A stretch of DNA of 64,000 nt from Metopolophium dirhodum (taxonomy: Eukaryota; Arthropoda; Insecta; Hemiptera; Aphididae). Shown here piece by piece: positions 34,521 to 45,250 of this stretch. Under the pieces are notes generated by a model. It had not been told where the DNA came from. It searched no databases and worked only from the letters and a program-made list of their open reading frames with translations. Where the stretch lies: assembly GCF_019925205.1 (NCBI RefSeq), contig NC_083564.1, forward strand, positions 15,038,134 to 15,102,133, given 5' to 3'. The position numbers and the translations under genes are program-made. Position 1 is the stretch's first letter. The number at the start of each line of letters is the position of its first letter.

Positions 34521-35304
34521 AGATTCTGAGCGAAGCGATGAATGTATTGATTTTACAATGATGTGTGTTATTATTTTATTTTTTTTTTGATTTTTTAGAT
34601 TCTGTGCGAAGCTTTTTATTTTTGTGTCTTTCATCACCTTTTAGGACAGTAAGAGTGCTTGGATTTTCTTCAACAGTAACTTTTCTGATAGGAAAGTGAA
34701 TCTAGTTGGTACTTTGGGGGGGTCAAAAGTAAAAATTTCCCAGTAGTTTTCAAAAGCGACGGGAAAAACGGGAATTTTGAAAATATTTTGACTCTTTTTG
34801 AGCTGTTTACGGACATTGTCAGTTTTAAATTTTTTTAGTTTTTTTTTCTATAAATATCAATAAAATTTTATTTGTTGGGGAAAAAAGCGTGAAAATTTAA
34901 TATAAGACTCCTGATATATCGTTCTAATAGCAGTTGAAAAATATTAAAAATACATAGGCACAATTTTTTTTTATAAGCATTTAAAGTTCAAATTTTGACA
35001 AAATTTATCAAATTTATAATTTATTAATTATTTTGTAGTTAAAAATGTATAAATTTTTATGGCTAAGGATTGAAAATTTAAAACAAGGCTCCACGTAAAT
35101 AGGTTATATATAAATTACTTTATTCACAATAATATAATCAAATATACTTGGTAATATCATAGGCTGACTGACCGTTTTCGCTCAAAATCGTTTTTCTTAT
35201 ACAATGATATTATATCATTGAATTCAAATTTAACACCATCATTTACAGTGACCCACTTGTAACCTACTGTTCATCAGAGCGACATCCACTTACCCACCTT
35301 TTTT
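34521..35304 (+). repeat. Repeat family A, short-form copy
   Basis: AGATTCTGAGCGAAGCGATG at 34521 through CCACTTACCCACC at 35298, followed by a T run. It lacks the interior between the AAACGGGAATTTT and GAAAATATTTTGACTC blocks. The identical junction is found at about 36920. It splits the hAT transposase frame. Confidence 0.8.
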
Positions 35305-35565
35305 AATAATTTGAAGTTGTGAAAATGCAGTTTTAAAAATATAAGTTGATGCGATAGGATTAATATATGTAAAGCCGCTTTCGAAATTACAGTAAACTCT
35401 TCCCGTCGTCTTAACCAAAATTCATTAAGTTCATTTTCATTAAATTCTGTTTAAAGAGTTGAGTCTTCTCTAATTGAAATTAATTGCTCTTTTGCGGCCC
35501 ATGAAATATGTTCGTATTTCAAAGAAATAGAAAATAGTCATTTACCCAACCGTGTTCATTATTTT
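35304..35565 (-). pseudogene. hAT transposase C-terminal part (proximal)
   Basis: The minus strand reads YEHISWAAKEQLISIREDST, a TAA, TEFNENELNEFWLRRREEF and ISKAALHILI. This fits the hAT dimerisation region of Buster/SCAND3-like proteins ('EQL...R.DS.L...F....L.EFW......P..S..A..IL'). The family's LCE.GFSAL box is degenerate. The frame continues at 34520 after the family A insertion. A dead copy. Confidence 0.7.
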
Positions 35566-36003
35566 TTTTAAATTTGGAAAATATTCCCTAAAATATCGGT
35601 CAAGTCCCCCCAGTTCAAAATCTAATAATTAGTACTATTTTTATATTCTGTGGTACTAAGCAATATGGCTATGGAGAGACCCCCCTGGCTTGAGTCCCCC
35701 CCCCCCCAAAAATTTAGGTACAACGGTACATGGCAATATCGTATGCGGGCAGCTCGGAGTCCCGGAGGCTATAACATGTCAATAAATGTAGTGATTAGTG
35801 ATAATATAAAAAATAGTACGATTAAGTACGTATAGGTAGTAGGTATTAGGTATTACGAAAACAAGGTCCATAAACAGAGTTCTCTCACAATAAGTACATC
35901 ATAGTTCTAATATTAGATTCCATTACGATTTTAGATATTCCGATAATTGACATGGTAAATTCGTAAACTAAAATAATTAATATCTATTTTACAAAATATT
36001 TTT
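35565..36003. other. No gene seen; poly-C tract
   Basis: Mostly AT-rich DNA with a C run at about 35698-35708. The 61-residue frame at 35650-35835 is not supported by any feature. Confidence 0.4.
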
Positions 36004-37463
36004 AGATTCTGAGCGAAGCGATGAATGTATTGATTCTACAATGATGTGTGTTTTTTTTTTTATTTTTTTATTTTTTTTTTATTTTTTTTTTTCTTTTGTT
36101 TTTCACGTCGCTTGTGAAAACTACTGGGAAATTTTTACTTTTGACCCCCCAAAGTACCAACTAGATTCACTTTCCTATCAGAAAAGTTACTATTGAAGAA
36201 AATCCAAGCACTTTTACTGTCCTAAAAGGTGATGACAGACACAAAAATAAAAAAAAAATAAAAAAAAAAAAAAAAATAAGGAAAAACGGGAATTTTTACG
36301 CAAAATCTGTTTTCGAGAAAATCGATTTTGGTTTTTGGCGTAACTCTAAAACAAATGACCGTAGGGACATGAAATTTTGACTGAATGTTTATATTAGCAT
36401 TTTCTATACACCATAAAATTTACAAAGTATTTTGACTCTTTTTGAGCTGTTTACGGCCATTGTAAGTTTTCAATTTTTTTAGTTTTTTTTTCTATAAATA
36501 TCAATAAAATTTTATCTGTTGAGTAAAAAAGCTTGAAAATTTAATAGAAGGCTCCCAGGTTATTGTTTCAAAGGCAGATGAAAAAAATTAAAAATCCTTA
36601 GTCACAGTTTTTAATTATAAGCATTTAAAGTTCAAATTTTGACAAAATACGGAAAAATCACGAAAAATAGCAAATTATTTTGATGAGAATTCATAAAAAT
36701 TTTTCTTTTTAAATCTAAGATTTGAAAATCTAATATAAGATTACTCATAAGTTTGTCTACCTTTATCAAAAAAAAAATGTCTACAAGAAAGTCAAATTAA
36801 TTATTTATGAGCGTTTGAAATTCATATTTTTACAACATTTGATATTCACTCGATTTCTCGTGTAACGATTTCTTATTTTGTTGTAATTAAAAAATGTAGT
36901 AGTTTTCAAAAGCGACGGGAAAAACGGGAATTTTGAAAATATTTTGACTCTTTTTGAGCTGTTTACGGACATTGTCAGTTTTAAATTTTTTTAGTTTTTT
37001 TTTCTATAAATATCAATAAATTTTTATTTGTTGGGTAAAAAAGCGTGAAAATTAAATATTAGGCTCCTGATATATCGTTCTAATAGCAGTTGAAAAATAT
37101 TAAAAATACATAGGCACAATTTTTTTTTATAAGCATTTAAAGTTCAAATTTTGACAACATTTATCAAATTTATAATTTATTAATTATTTTGTAGTTAAAA
37201 ATTTATAAATTTTTAACTTTTATGGCTAAGGATTGAAAATTTAAAACAAGGCTCCACGTAAATAGGTTATATATAAATTACTTTATTCACAATAATATCA
37301 TCAAATATACTTGGTAAAATCATAGGCTGACTGACCGCGTTTTCGCTCAGAATCGTTTTTCTTATACAATGATATTATATCATTGAATTCAAATTTAACA
37401 CCATCCATTACAGTGACCCACTTGTAACCTAACGTACAGCAGAGCGACATCCACTTATCCACC
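36004..37463 (+). repeat. Repeat family A, composite copy with internal inversion
   Basis: AGATTCTGAGCGAAGCGATG at 36004 through CCACTTATCCACC at 37463. The block at about 36092-36248 is reversed relative to the other copies and is flanked by T-rich and A-rich tracts. At about 36896 the copy is fused to a second, short-form unit with the same deletion junction as 34521-35304. The frame read in reverse at the right end is not a gene. Confidence 0.8.
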
Positions 37464-37657
37464 TTTTTTTTTATTACAAACGACATTATCGATTTTTTTG
37501 CCGCCCCTAAATATTTGGCCACTCCTGCCATCTTGAGCAACTGCTTCTTTTACCCCCCCCCCCCCCTCTCTTGATGCCAACCTGTATGGTTTATGCAATA
37601 AATATTATGAGATAATACTTTTTGGTTATCACTATATTATTTTATCGTGCAGATTGA

Positions 37658-37689
37658 ACCTTTTGGTTTTAACATAAGAACCAAAAGGT
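37658..37689. other. Perfect 11-bp-stem hairpin
   Basis: ACCTTTTGGTT, a 10-base loop, then AACCAAAAGGT. A related inverted word (AGAACCAAAAGGTGCTA at about 37677 against its near-complement at about 37866-37882) suggests a miniature inverted-repeat element of about 205 bases. Confidence 0.6.
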
Positions 37690-37699
37690 GCTATTTAGA

Positions 37700-38215
37700 A
37701 CGCTAGTAAAAAAACAAAAGTGTAAATTTGATCGATTTACCACGTAATAGTTCTGGATAACTCGTTAAATAATGAACCTACAAAATTGGATGTGAGCTTG
37801 GATTATAGAGCATTGACTAATAAACTCATTTATATCAAAAAGTGGATTTACAAAAAAATTGATTTAGCACTTTTTGGTTCTGAGGCCACGAGTAGATGCA
37901 TGGATTGCATCCCCATTCCACACGCTGACGCAACAGACTAACAACTGGTCATGTATAGGGGGAAAAACAGTGCGGTTTATGTGCAGACTGTAGAAACAGC
38001 AAATAAGCACTTTGGATAGCTTAGATAATATATAATGGATAGACCCTTGTGAAGGATTTGTTTCCAATTCGCTGACTCCCAATGCGCTGACACCTAGTAT
38101 TTGACTAAAAAACCAGTTATTAATGGGTTTTTAAAGAAAAACCTATTCACCGACAATGATGACAATAGTATAATACCTATGTTATTAACATGCTACAAGT
38201 TTCTACTTTCTCGGA
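37700..38215. other. No supported gene
   Basis: A stretch with a 72-codon reverse frame (37864-38082) lacking recognisable features. The DNA is slightly GC-richer near 37880-38090 and may be a captured or old coding fragment. Confidence 0.35.
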
Positions 38216-38223
38216 ATTGCAAT

Positions 38224-38458
38224 CACGGTTTAAGATATACAGGTTAAACATCGGCCTATAACGAAACAGCTGAGGGCCCAGAATCACTAGAGCACCACGG
38301 TTATCTGCTTTTGATACCAATATAGTATATAGTATTATTGAATCTTTAAATTTGTCCTCAAGGTTCGCTATTGCCTATTAGTACTGGGAACAGCTGTTTC
38401 AGATAGTTAGTTCACCGGTCAAATTATGGAAGTTCGATACGCAGCCTGTATATCTTAA
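38224..38458. mobile_element. Miniature inverted-repeat element with palindromic 8-bp duplication
   Basis: TTTAAGATATACAGG (38229-38243) is perfectly inverted at 38445-38459. The outer flanks both read ATTGCAAT (38216-38223; 38459-38466), an 8-bp palindromic duplication. The interior is non-coding. A hAT-like origin is suggested only by the 8-bp duplication; the two ends are not fully symmetric (the left has an extra CACGG). Confidence 0.6.
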
Positions 38459-38642
38459 ATTGCAATTAAGCAACTATAAGGTATACTACCTAGTATCTAT
38501 AAATATGTTATCGTTATTGTAATACCTTTCAGCTATCACACGATTATTGACGTCAATCAATATACTAAACATAAATAAGTAATAATACATTTTAAAATAT
38601 GTATAATGTACATGATAAATAAAAGATTAATGCAAATACAAT

Positions 38643-38800
38643 TTAAAAAAGGTGGACAAGTGGGTACCGCTCTACTGTACAGTAGTTATCGAGCATTTCA
38701 TTGTAATGAATCTATTATATTTGAATTCAATGAATAATGAAAAATAATTGTATACGAAAAACGGTTCTGAGCGGTGACGCTGTCACAGCCTTGCCTTGTA
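38643..38800 (-). repeat. Diverged terminal fragment of family A
   Basis: AAAAAAGGTGGACAAGTGGG, then a CTGTACAGTAG block, an AATTCAATGAATAATG palindrome remnant and CGGTTCTGAGCGGTGACG. It is about the last 150 bases of family A, strongly diverged; the rest is absent. Confidence 0.65.
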
Positions 38801-39525
38801 TAAATAATCAAATTTAATAAAAAATATCTAATTAGTATAAAAAGCGTAACTTTCCGGTGAACTTTTACTTTTTGTTTCCGTAAACTGATTACAAAGAATA
38901 GACTTGTATTCAAATATGGACCAAACAAGAGATAGCAATTAACTGTTTTGAGCAAAAAAGACAATTTAAATCTTTTCTATGTAAGAGTTACAATACTTAG
39001 GGTCTTAAACGTTCTTCAGCACAGTGTCGTTTGATGAGAGTAGAAATTACGATCAGGATAGAATAGAATACATAGTTTAGCGTATAAGACCTTTTCTTGA
39101 GAGGACAAATTTGTTTTTGAATAAATTTGATTTAAAATTTAATATACAGGTTTTTAAAGAGAATTCTTAAGCTAAAATATATATATTGCTAAACTAAACT
39201 CTAAAAAGCTGAATAATACATAAATATATTCTAATAAGCGAAAACATTAAATATGCAAAATACAATGTTGTCCGTAAAATATAGTATACCTAAAAGAATG
39301 ATCACACTGAATATATACTAATCAAACATTTTTGTTCGATAATATTTTATAAGATACATTATTAAATATTCATAAAACATAATATGTTGATTTATGTGAT
39401 TATAATATGCATAAAAAACACGTATAAGAATAAAATTTCAAACTATACATATAGAATGTTGGAAGCGATATGAAGTTTATCACTAGTAGTTAGTACTGCT
39501 GCCTAAAGGCTAAAATTAAATATTA
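38800..39525. other. No gene seen
   Basis: AT-rich DNA. The reverse frame at 38698-38964 overlaps the family A fragment and is unsupported. Confidence 0.45.
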
Positions 39526-39528
39526 AAT

Positions 39529-39670
39529 TTAATTACTTGGCTTATTCATCTCTTTTGGTGCTGAAAATGTAAATGAATTTATTATTTTCTAAAGTACAAC
39601 AGATAACACATTTATTAATACTCACGAATTGGTATTTTATGTGTACGCTGGGTACGATTCATCTCGACTT
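39529..39670 (-). other. Two candidate 3'-terminal microexons
   Basis: On the minus strand, acceptor TTAACCTCAG opens a 45-base exon (39626-39670) closed by GTGAGT. Then acceptor TTTACATTTTCAG opens a 32-base exon (39529-39560) ending in TAA. In one phase they join as VEMNRTQRTHKIPIPPKEMN, KPSN, stop. Very small exons are characteristic of some aphid effector gene families, but there is no further evidence for one here. No upstream exon was found. Confidence 0.35.
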
Positions 39671-40239
39671 CTGAGGTTAACATAAAGGTTAATTACATAT
39701 TTATATTATGAAACTGATACCTATTTAGTATTTACTAAGAAATAACGAAGTTAGATATAAATGATTTAAATTTTGACATTTAGTATTTATAAGTGGAACT
39801 TGTTATGTATTTCAAAAATTTAAGCCCCTAAGTATACACTTACGTTTTACTCTTGCCTCGGGGTCTGCAAAGTATAATAATATTATATTATCTTGACAGT
39901 ATAACCTGACAATGTACTGCTCGCATAATCATAAGCTAGCCTCACGAGGAACGTCGTACGGGATGGCTATAATATATTATAGTCGAACGTGTACTGACTG
40001 TCTCAATGGCTGATCAACGTAAAGCCTAAACAATGATAGCTTGAAGCTTTACATTTTCACGGTATCTACGCACCAACGTGGTAAGTGTGCGCTAAGAAAG
40101 CATTTTCCAAAATTCTCATTTTAAAGTGGCGCTTGCACAATTATTTTGAGATTCAAGATGATCGATGAAAATTTTTAAATTTGAACACCATTACACCGAA
40201 TATTAAATAACGAATTGAACAAAGTTTGAATTATATTAT

Positions 40240-40285
40240 AGAGTTGTCATTTTTAACGGGCCACGAAGCGCACCGGATCATTTTG
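40240..40285 (+). other. Helitron-like 3' end remnant
   Basis: GAGTTGTCATTTTTAACGGG and CACGAAGCGCACCGGATCA are similar to the region just before the CTAG ends at 6454 and 22430. The terminus itself is degraded. Confidence 0.35.
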
Positions 40286-40329
40286 TTTTTTTAGGGCTTA
40301 TAGCGGTCGAGCCACCATCCTCCTCACCG

Positions 40330-40760
40330 CTCTGACATCATTATGTAAATATTGTTAGTAATGTGTTAATAATGTATATTGTCTTTGTATGTGTCCCGTA
40401 ATTGTGTTCTTCTATGTAAATAAGCAAAAGAAACCCTATGCGTCATGTGCTTGGCCACTTAGGTCGTTAAGTTAAGTTGCTCACCTGGTCAGACCTTCTC
40501 CTATCTTAGTCTAAGTTACTTTAAGTGATACATAATAATTACTCGATCATCTGTGAGCCTCGTCGGTCATTGCACATTTGAACCAGACCGGAATGACCAC
40601 CCTAAATAACTAGCCTGAATTTTCCATTATCCCGTTTGTATAAATGGCTGCCATTTCTCCATGACATATAAGTCTCCTAGTGTAGTCGCCGATACCGCGT
40701 TGTCCTCAACCACGTGTAAATCAAAACGCGTATGTTAGGTTGCCTGCCAACTTGATTCCA
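40330..40760 (+). promoter_or_regulatory. Possible solo LTR or promoter-like segment
   Basis: Starts TGTAAATATTG and has higher GC than its neighbours, a TATAAATGG box at about 40639, and a CACGTG at about 40711. TAGGTTGCCT occurs at about 40736 and again at about 40786. It could be a solo LTR; its ends and any target duplication are uncertain. Confidence 0.25.
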
Positions 40761-40815
40761 GGGGCATCAGAGAAAACGTGTCATAGGTTGCCTATTGGCC
40801 ATATTTCGTGGACTA

Positions 40816-42013
40816 AGAGTAAAAAGGTTCTATGATTTTTTTCGAAATTCACTTTTTCAAATATTCCTTATAAATTTTTAATGGCACGTGTTTTAAGCTA
40901 GAAATTAGTTTGATACGAGTAATAATGAATGATATACACAAAGCAAAATGGTTCTATGTCTTTAAAATTAACATATTCGTTATTTTTTAATGTATTAGAT
41001 AGAACCTTTTTACTCTATAACTTTTTTTGAGGATAAAAAGGTTCTATATTGAATAACAAAAACATTGTTAAGAGGAAAAGAGTCCTATCACTACCAATAA
41101 CACAATAATATCAATATGTCCATAATATGATAATTATTGTTTCGTGGTCAAAACAAGTGTTTCCTTTTTTCTATTGATAATAGTATAATACTTACAATTA
41201 TAAATACATTTAGTTAAGTATATAACATTACATGGTGTAGATGATTTTCTTCAAATTAACATATTATGTTCTAATTCGACTCCAAAATTTATACAATCTT
41301 TATAAAATATAAACTTAGCTGTATCAATTAAAAATAATTCAAAAATAACTAAAGAAAATATTCAAGATATAGAGTATTTATACAAATGTATGCCCGAAGA
41401 TGAATTGCATCACAGTATTATACAGTATCATACGTTTTATACTAATTTGTTTCACAGATATAAAGAAACTTTTAAATAAAAATAATACACACAAATTATT
41501 CTTAGTAATACGTAGCTAAGTATCTTATTAGTTAAAAAAAATGTTTTTAATTTTGATTCTATTATTATTAAATGTATTTAATGTTGCATCACAGTATTAT
41601 GCAGTATCATACGTTTTATACTAATTTGTTTCACAGATATAAAGAAACTTTTAAATAAAAAATAATACACACAAATTATTCTTAGAATTGCGTAGCTCAG
41701 TATCTTATAAGTTAAAAAAATATTGGTTTGAATTTTGAATTTTGATTATATTTTATTTTATTTTTACGAATTTATTAGGTGTTAAATGTATTTAATGTTG
41801 CATCACAGTATTATTCATTTATACAGACTAATTTAAAAAGTGATTTAATAAAATATTAATGATTCACGTTTTAGATAAAATTATATCCTATTATCATATT
41901 ATATTGGCCTGAATGATCAAAATTGTGTAATGTGGTATAGGGTAAATAGGTTCTATCTATTAATTAAAAATATTTAGCGAGTAAAATAATCCTTCACACA
42001 GAACCTTTTTACT
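40816..42013. repeat. Cluster of GAGTAAAAAGGTTCTAT words in both orientations
   Basis: AGAGTAAAAAGGTTCTAT at 40816 is perfectly inverted at 40999-41016, bounding a 201-bp miniature element. Related words occur at about 40949, 41033, 41075, 41942 and 41998 in both orientations. The outermost pair (40818 and 42013) bounds about 1.2 kb. No coding content. Confidence 0.65.
41407..41825 (+). repeat. Tandem duplication, units of 179 and 214 bp
   Basis: Units starting GCATCACAGTATTAT occur at 41407, 41586 and (partial) 41800. The first two share long identical stretches (GTTTTATACTAATTTGTTTC). The second is longer because of an AT-rich insertion. Confidence 0.75.
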
Positions 42014-42204
42014 ACAAACTGTTTTTTTATTTTTAAAGAATTAACTAAAATAGTGAGATGCTATATTTGCATGTTATATTGTTATAGAAAACATACCTGA
42101 TTTTTCAATATTAATTATAAACAATTATCTCTACATGATAAAAAGATGTTTGACAACAAACCTTAAAAATGCTCTCCTGAAAATTAGATATTTTAACAGT
42201 CAGG

Positions 42205-42384
42205 ATGTCTGGAGAGAGAGAGACCACCGTCCCCCATCCGGTCATGGGAGATACCAACGGGTGACCACTTAAAAATTCTGACAAAACAAACACACACGTG
42301 TTCAAAACTTACAGTACCCTCCCCCACAGTTCCACAGACTAATGACCTCAATTGTCAAAGCCTCAACCAAAAAAAAAAAAAAAT
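42205..42384 (+). mobile_element. 5'-truncated tRNA-derived SINE
   Basis: The body (CCCCCATCCGGTCATGGG, AAAAATTCTGACAAAAC, ACACACGTG) matches the 3' two-thirds of the SINE at 50867-51153 and ends in a 15-base A run. The tRNA-like head is missing. Target duplication not clear. Confidence 0.65.
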
Positions 42385-42399
42385 AAAAATATATAATAC

Positions 42400-42890
42400 T
42401 AAGTGTCCTTGTTTTGTATTTTAAACAATGGACTGTGTGAATAGAACTATAAACAAATTATTTATTTCCTTTGAATGACATAAACGAAAAATAAATTAAA
42501 TTATGATGATCAATACATACTATAGTCTTTAATATCTTTGCAATAAAGACCTGAAAAGTCGATTTTGGTATCATTTAAATTATTTTGTACCTTTAGGTAC
42601 TTCCGCACTGGTACGTATGTTTTAAAACATTTAAAATTAAATTGTACAATCTGTTAATTACTCTTAACGTTTAATTATGTTTGATATACATATTTAATAG
42701 TTAAATATATATATATATATATATATAACACATATTTAAATGGCTTACTTCTTAAATTGTGGAGAGCACACGCACTTGTAATATTTATATTCAATCCTTC
42801 ACAAGTTATGTAAAATATTATATTAATTTTGATATAAAATTAATAAACTTAATTATATTATATATTAATTAGATATTTAAAGGTATTTTT
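42400..42890. other. No gene seen; AT microsatellite
   Basis: AT-rich DNA with a (TA)n run at about 42706-42727. Confidence 0.5.
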
Positions 42891-42892
42891 TT

Positions 42893-43665
42893 CAGTGGCG
42901 TATACATAACTTTTGTATGGGGGGGGGATCAGTTGCAAACAAATTATTATGGAACAAAAATACCTAAACCTAGGTATGTGCACATTTAAATACCTAATAA
43001 ATGATAAAACATATATATTATATTCAATACATTTTATTTTAAATTCTACAAGTAGTTATAAAACTGTTCAAAGATTGTTGTTTCCTCATTATATTTTATT
43101 TTTCGCACAATTAACTCAATTCGGCAATCAGCATTGGTACTATTACATCTGTTATGACTTATGACTTGTTCGTACAACTGACATGATATTTGTTGTTGAT
43201 GTTTTTAGATAATAATATATTATATTATTTAAGCTATTTTTATATTTCTTTTTCTAATGTATAGGAAAATGTATTATTATACGCACGGACATGCGGGCGT
43301 CGTCTCCGCGGCGTTGATATCGGTGACGGTGGCGACTGGCGACGGCCCGTGGCTGGTCTGCCACATATTATTATCTTATAATAATTTATTATACTTGTAT
43401 ATATAATATACATAATATTATCAAATATCACATAATACGATTATATGAATATGAAATAAATATATGATTACTGATTAATATTAAGTAAATTATTTTTAAT
43501 TAATTGTTGAATGTGTTAAAATAAAAATTTACAAAAAATCCTTCCCATTTTTTTCCTTGTAATTTCCTTACATTAAGTCATTAAGAACACTATTTTATAA
43601 AATTTAAAAAAAGGTCTATTGGGGGGGGATCTGACCCCCACATCCCCCCCTTGTATACGCCCCTG
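42893..43665. mobile_element. hAT-type miniature element (773 bp) with GC-rich insert
   Basis: It begins CAGTGGCGTATACATAAC and ends CTTGTATACGCCCCTG, flanked by a perfect 8-bp duplication, ATTTTTTT (42885-42892 and 43666-43673). G/C runs (GGGGGGGGG, CCCCCCC) sit next to both termini. A GC-rich stretch at about 43280-43370 (CGGGCGTCGTCTCCGCGG) contrasts with the AT-rich rest and may be captured DNA. The frames at 42913-43164 and 43240-43431 are inside it and unsupported. Confidence 0.88.
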
Positions 43666-43669
43666 ATTT

Positions 43670-44140
43670 TTTTATAGGTACAATGTGATTTTAGATTTTT
43701 GTATAATAAACGTAATATATTTACTACATAATTTCGGTCTCTTATGCCAATATATAGGATCAATGCAAATATACCGTAGCTCTAAAAATATTAATTTAGG
43801 CAATTTAATTTTTATATTCTAATAAATTAATGATTTAAAATAGTAAATCATTATGCAAAACAGTTTACCATTTGAGTGGGCTATTAATGAATATTTCATA
43901 TACAACTTTTTAAATCCATCGAGTTCACCTGAATATAAAAAAAAAACAAAAATTACTAAATAGAATTACCATAACATTAAAGTTTTCAGTAAAATAATAT
44001 AGATTTGGAAACATGAACTCTTATTCAATACTTGTCCTAATAAATTACTTATGGAATTGACAAAATTTTCTTTTATGATAAGTGCCTCAATTTTTTTTAT
44101 TTTTTTTTGTTTTTCAATTCGGAGATTGGTTTTTAACAAA
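43670..44140. other. No gene seen
   Basis: AT-rich DNA between the hAT element and the LINE. No supported feature. Confidence 0.45.
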
Positions 44141-44144
44141 TGTT

Positions 44145-45250
44145 TCACAATAAATGACTTCTCCATTTTTCTCTATCATTCGCCATATTTTTAAGCTCCC
44201 TGTAGGAAGTGACTCCTGCATCCTGCATTATTTGACTAATGTATCTCGTCCTAGGTCTTCCTCTTGATCTTGTACCCTCTATCATACCTTCGATTATTAT
44301 ACTATGCAGTTCGTCTCCATGCCTCAACGTGTGTCCTATCATCTGCCATCTCCTTCTCTTTAATGGTGTCTAACAGTGTTCGTTTTTCATCTATTGTTCT
44401 CAGGATGTCTTCATTTGATCTTCTATCAGTCCAGCTTATTCTCTGCATTTTCCTCCAACGCCACATCTCGAGAGCTTCTAACATATCTTTTTCTTTCTTA
44501 TTAATTGTCCAGGTCTCACTTCCATATAATGCCACACTCCAGACATATGATTTTATGAGCCGTTTCTTCGTTGTTATGTTCATATTTTTTGATGTTAGTA
44601 TTTTTCTCTTTTTAAGGAATGTGTTCTTTGCTTGACCTATCCTGCTTCTGATTTCATTAATTGATTTCCCGTCGTCTGTTATAATGCTGCCCAAATATTT
44701 GAAATGGTCTACTTGGATAATTTCTTTGTTTTCTAATGTTATATTTATAGATGGTACGTTTTTCTTGTAGCATACTAAGGTTTTTGTCTTAGCTGAATAT
44801 ATTTTCAAACTATATTCTTTAAACGTAAAATTCATTACATTTAATGCTGCTTGTAGGTCTTCCTCAGATGATGTGAGAACGACTATATCATCAGCAAAGC
44901 GAAGCATGGTTATTAGTACCCCTCCTATTTTCACTCCGATTACTTTTTGTTCTAACCAATGCTTTATGACATTTATTGCTTTTTCAATAAATACATTGAA
45001 CAATGCAGGTGAAAGTGGGCACCCTTGTCTCACCCCTTTTTGGATTCTAGCAGTCACTGTTGTTGTATTAATGTTGATAGTGGTTTCTTGTTCTTCATAA
45101 ATCTTATAGAGAATACGTCTGTCTTTAAAATCTATCTCTGTTTCTTCCAAAATTTTAAAAAGACTTGTCGAATGCTTTTTCTAGGTCTATAAAAGCCATA
45201 TAAGTGATTTTTTGTCTCTCGATTTGTTAAGTAAGTGCCTCTATATAAGA
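44145..45250 (-). pseudogene. LINE reverse transcriptase with C-terminal region
   Basis: The minus strand reads, in order: MAFIDLEKAFDK (motif A, about 45215-45180); a stop and frame change; GVRQGCPLSPALFNVFIEKA; LRFADDIVVL (catalytic FADD box, about 44890); KYLGSIITDDGK; KKRLIKSYVWSVALYGSETW; MWRWRKMQRISWTDRR; then a second frame change near 44320 and GHTLRHGDE, RGRPRTRYI, DREKWRSHLL. This order is that of non-LTR reverse transcriptases of one insect group. The main frame is 45150-44302 and the tail frame 44342-44145. The endonuclease part is missing. It is better preserved than the sister copy at 29410-30440. Clade not assigned with certainty. Confidence 0.85.

Noticed and set aside
37301..37540. 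A 79-residue frame with KKKVDKWMSL and similar words
   Set aside because: It is the end region of family A read in reverse; other copies carry stops and the same bases are non-coding.
42111..42305. A 64-residue reverse frame
   Set aside because: It overlaps the truncated SINE body.
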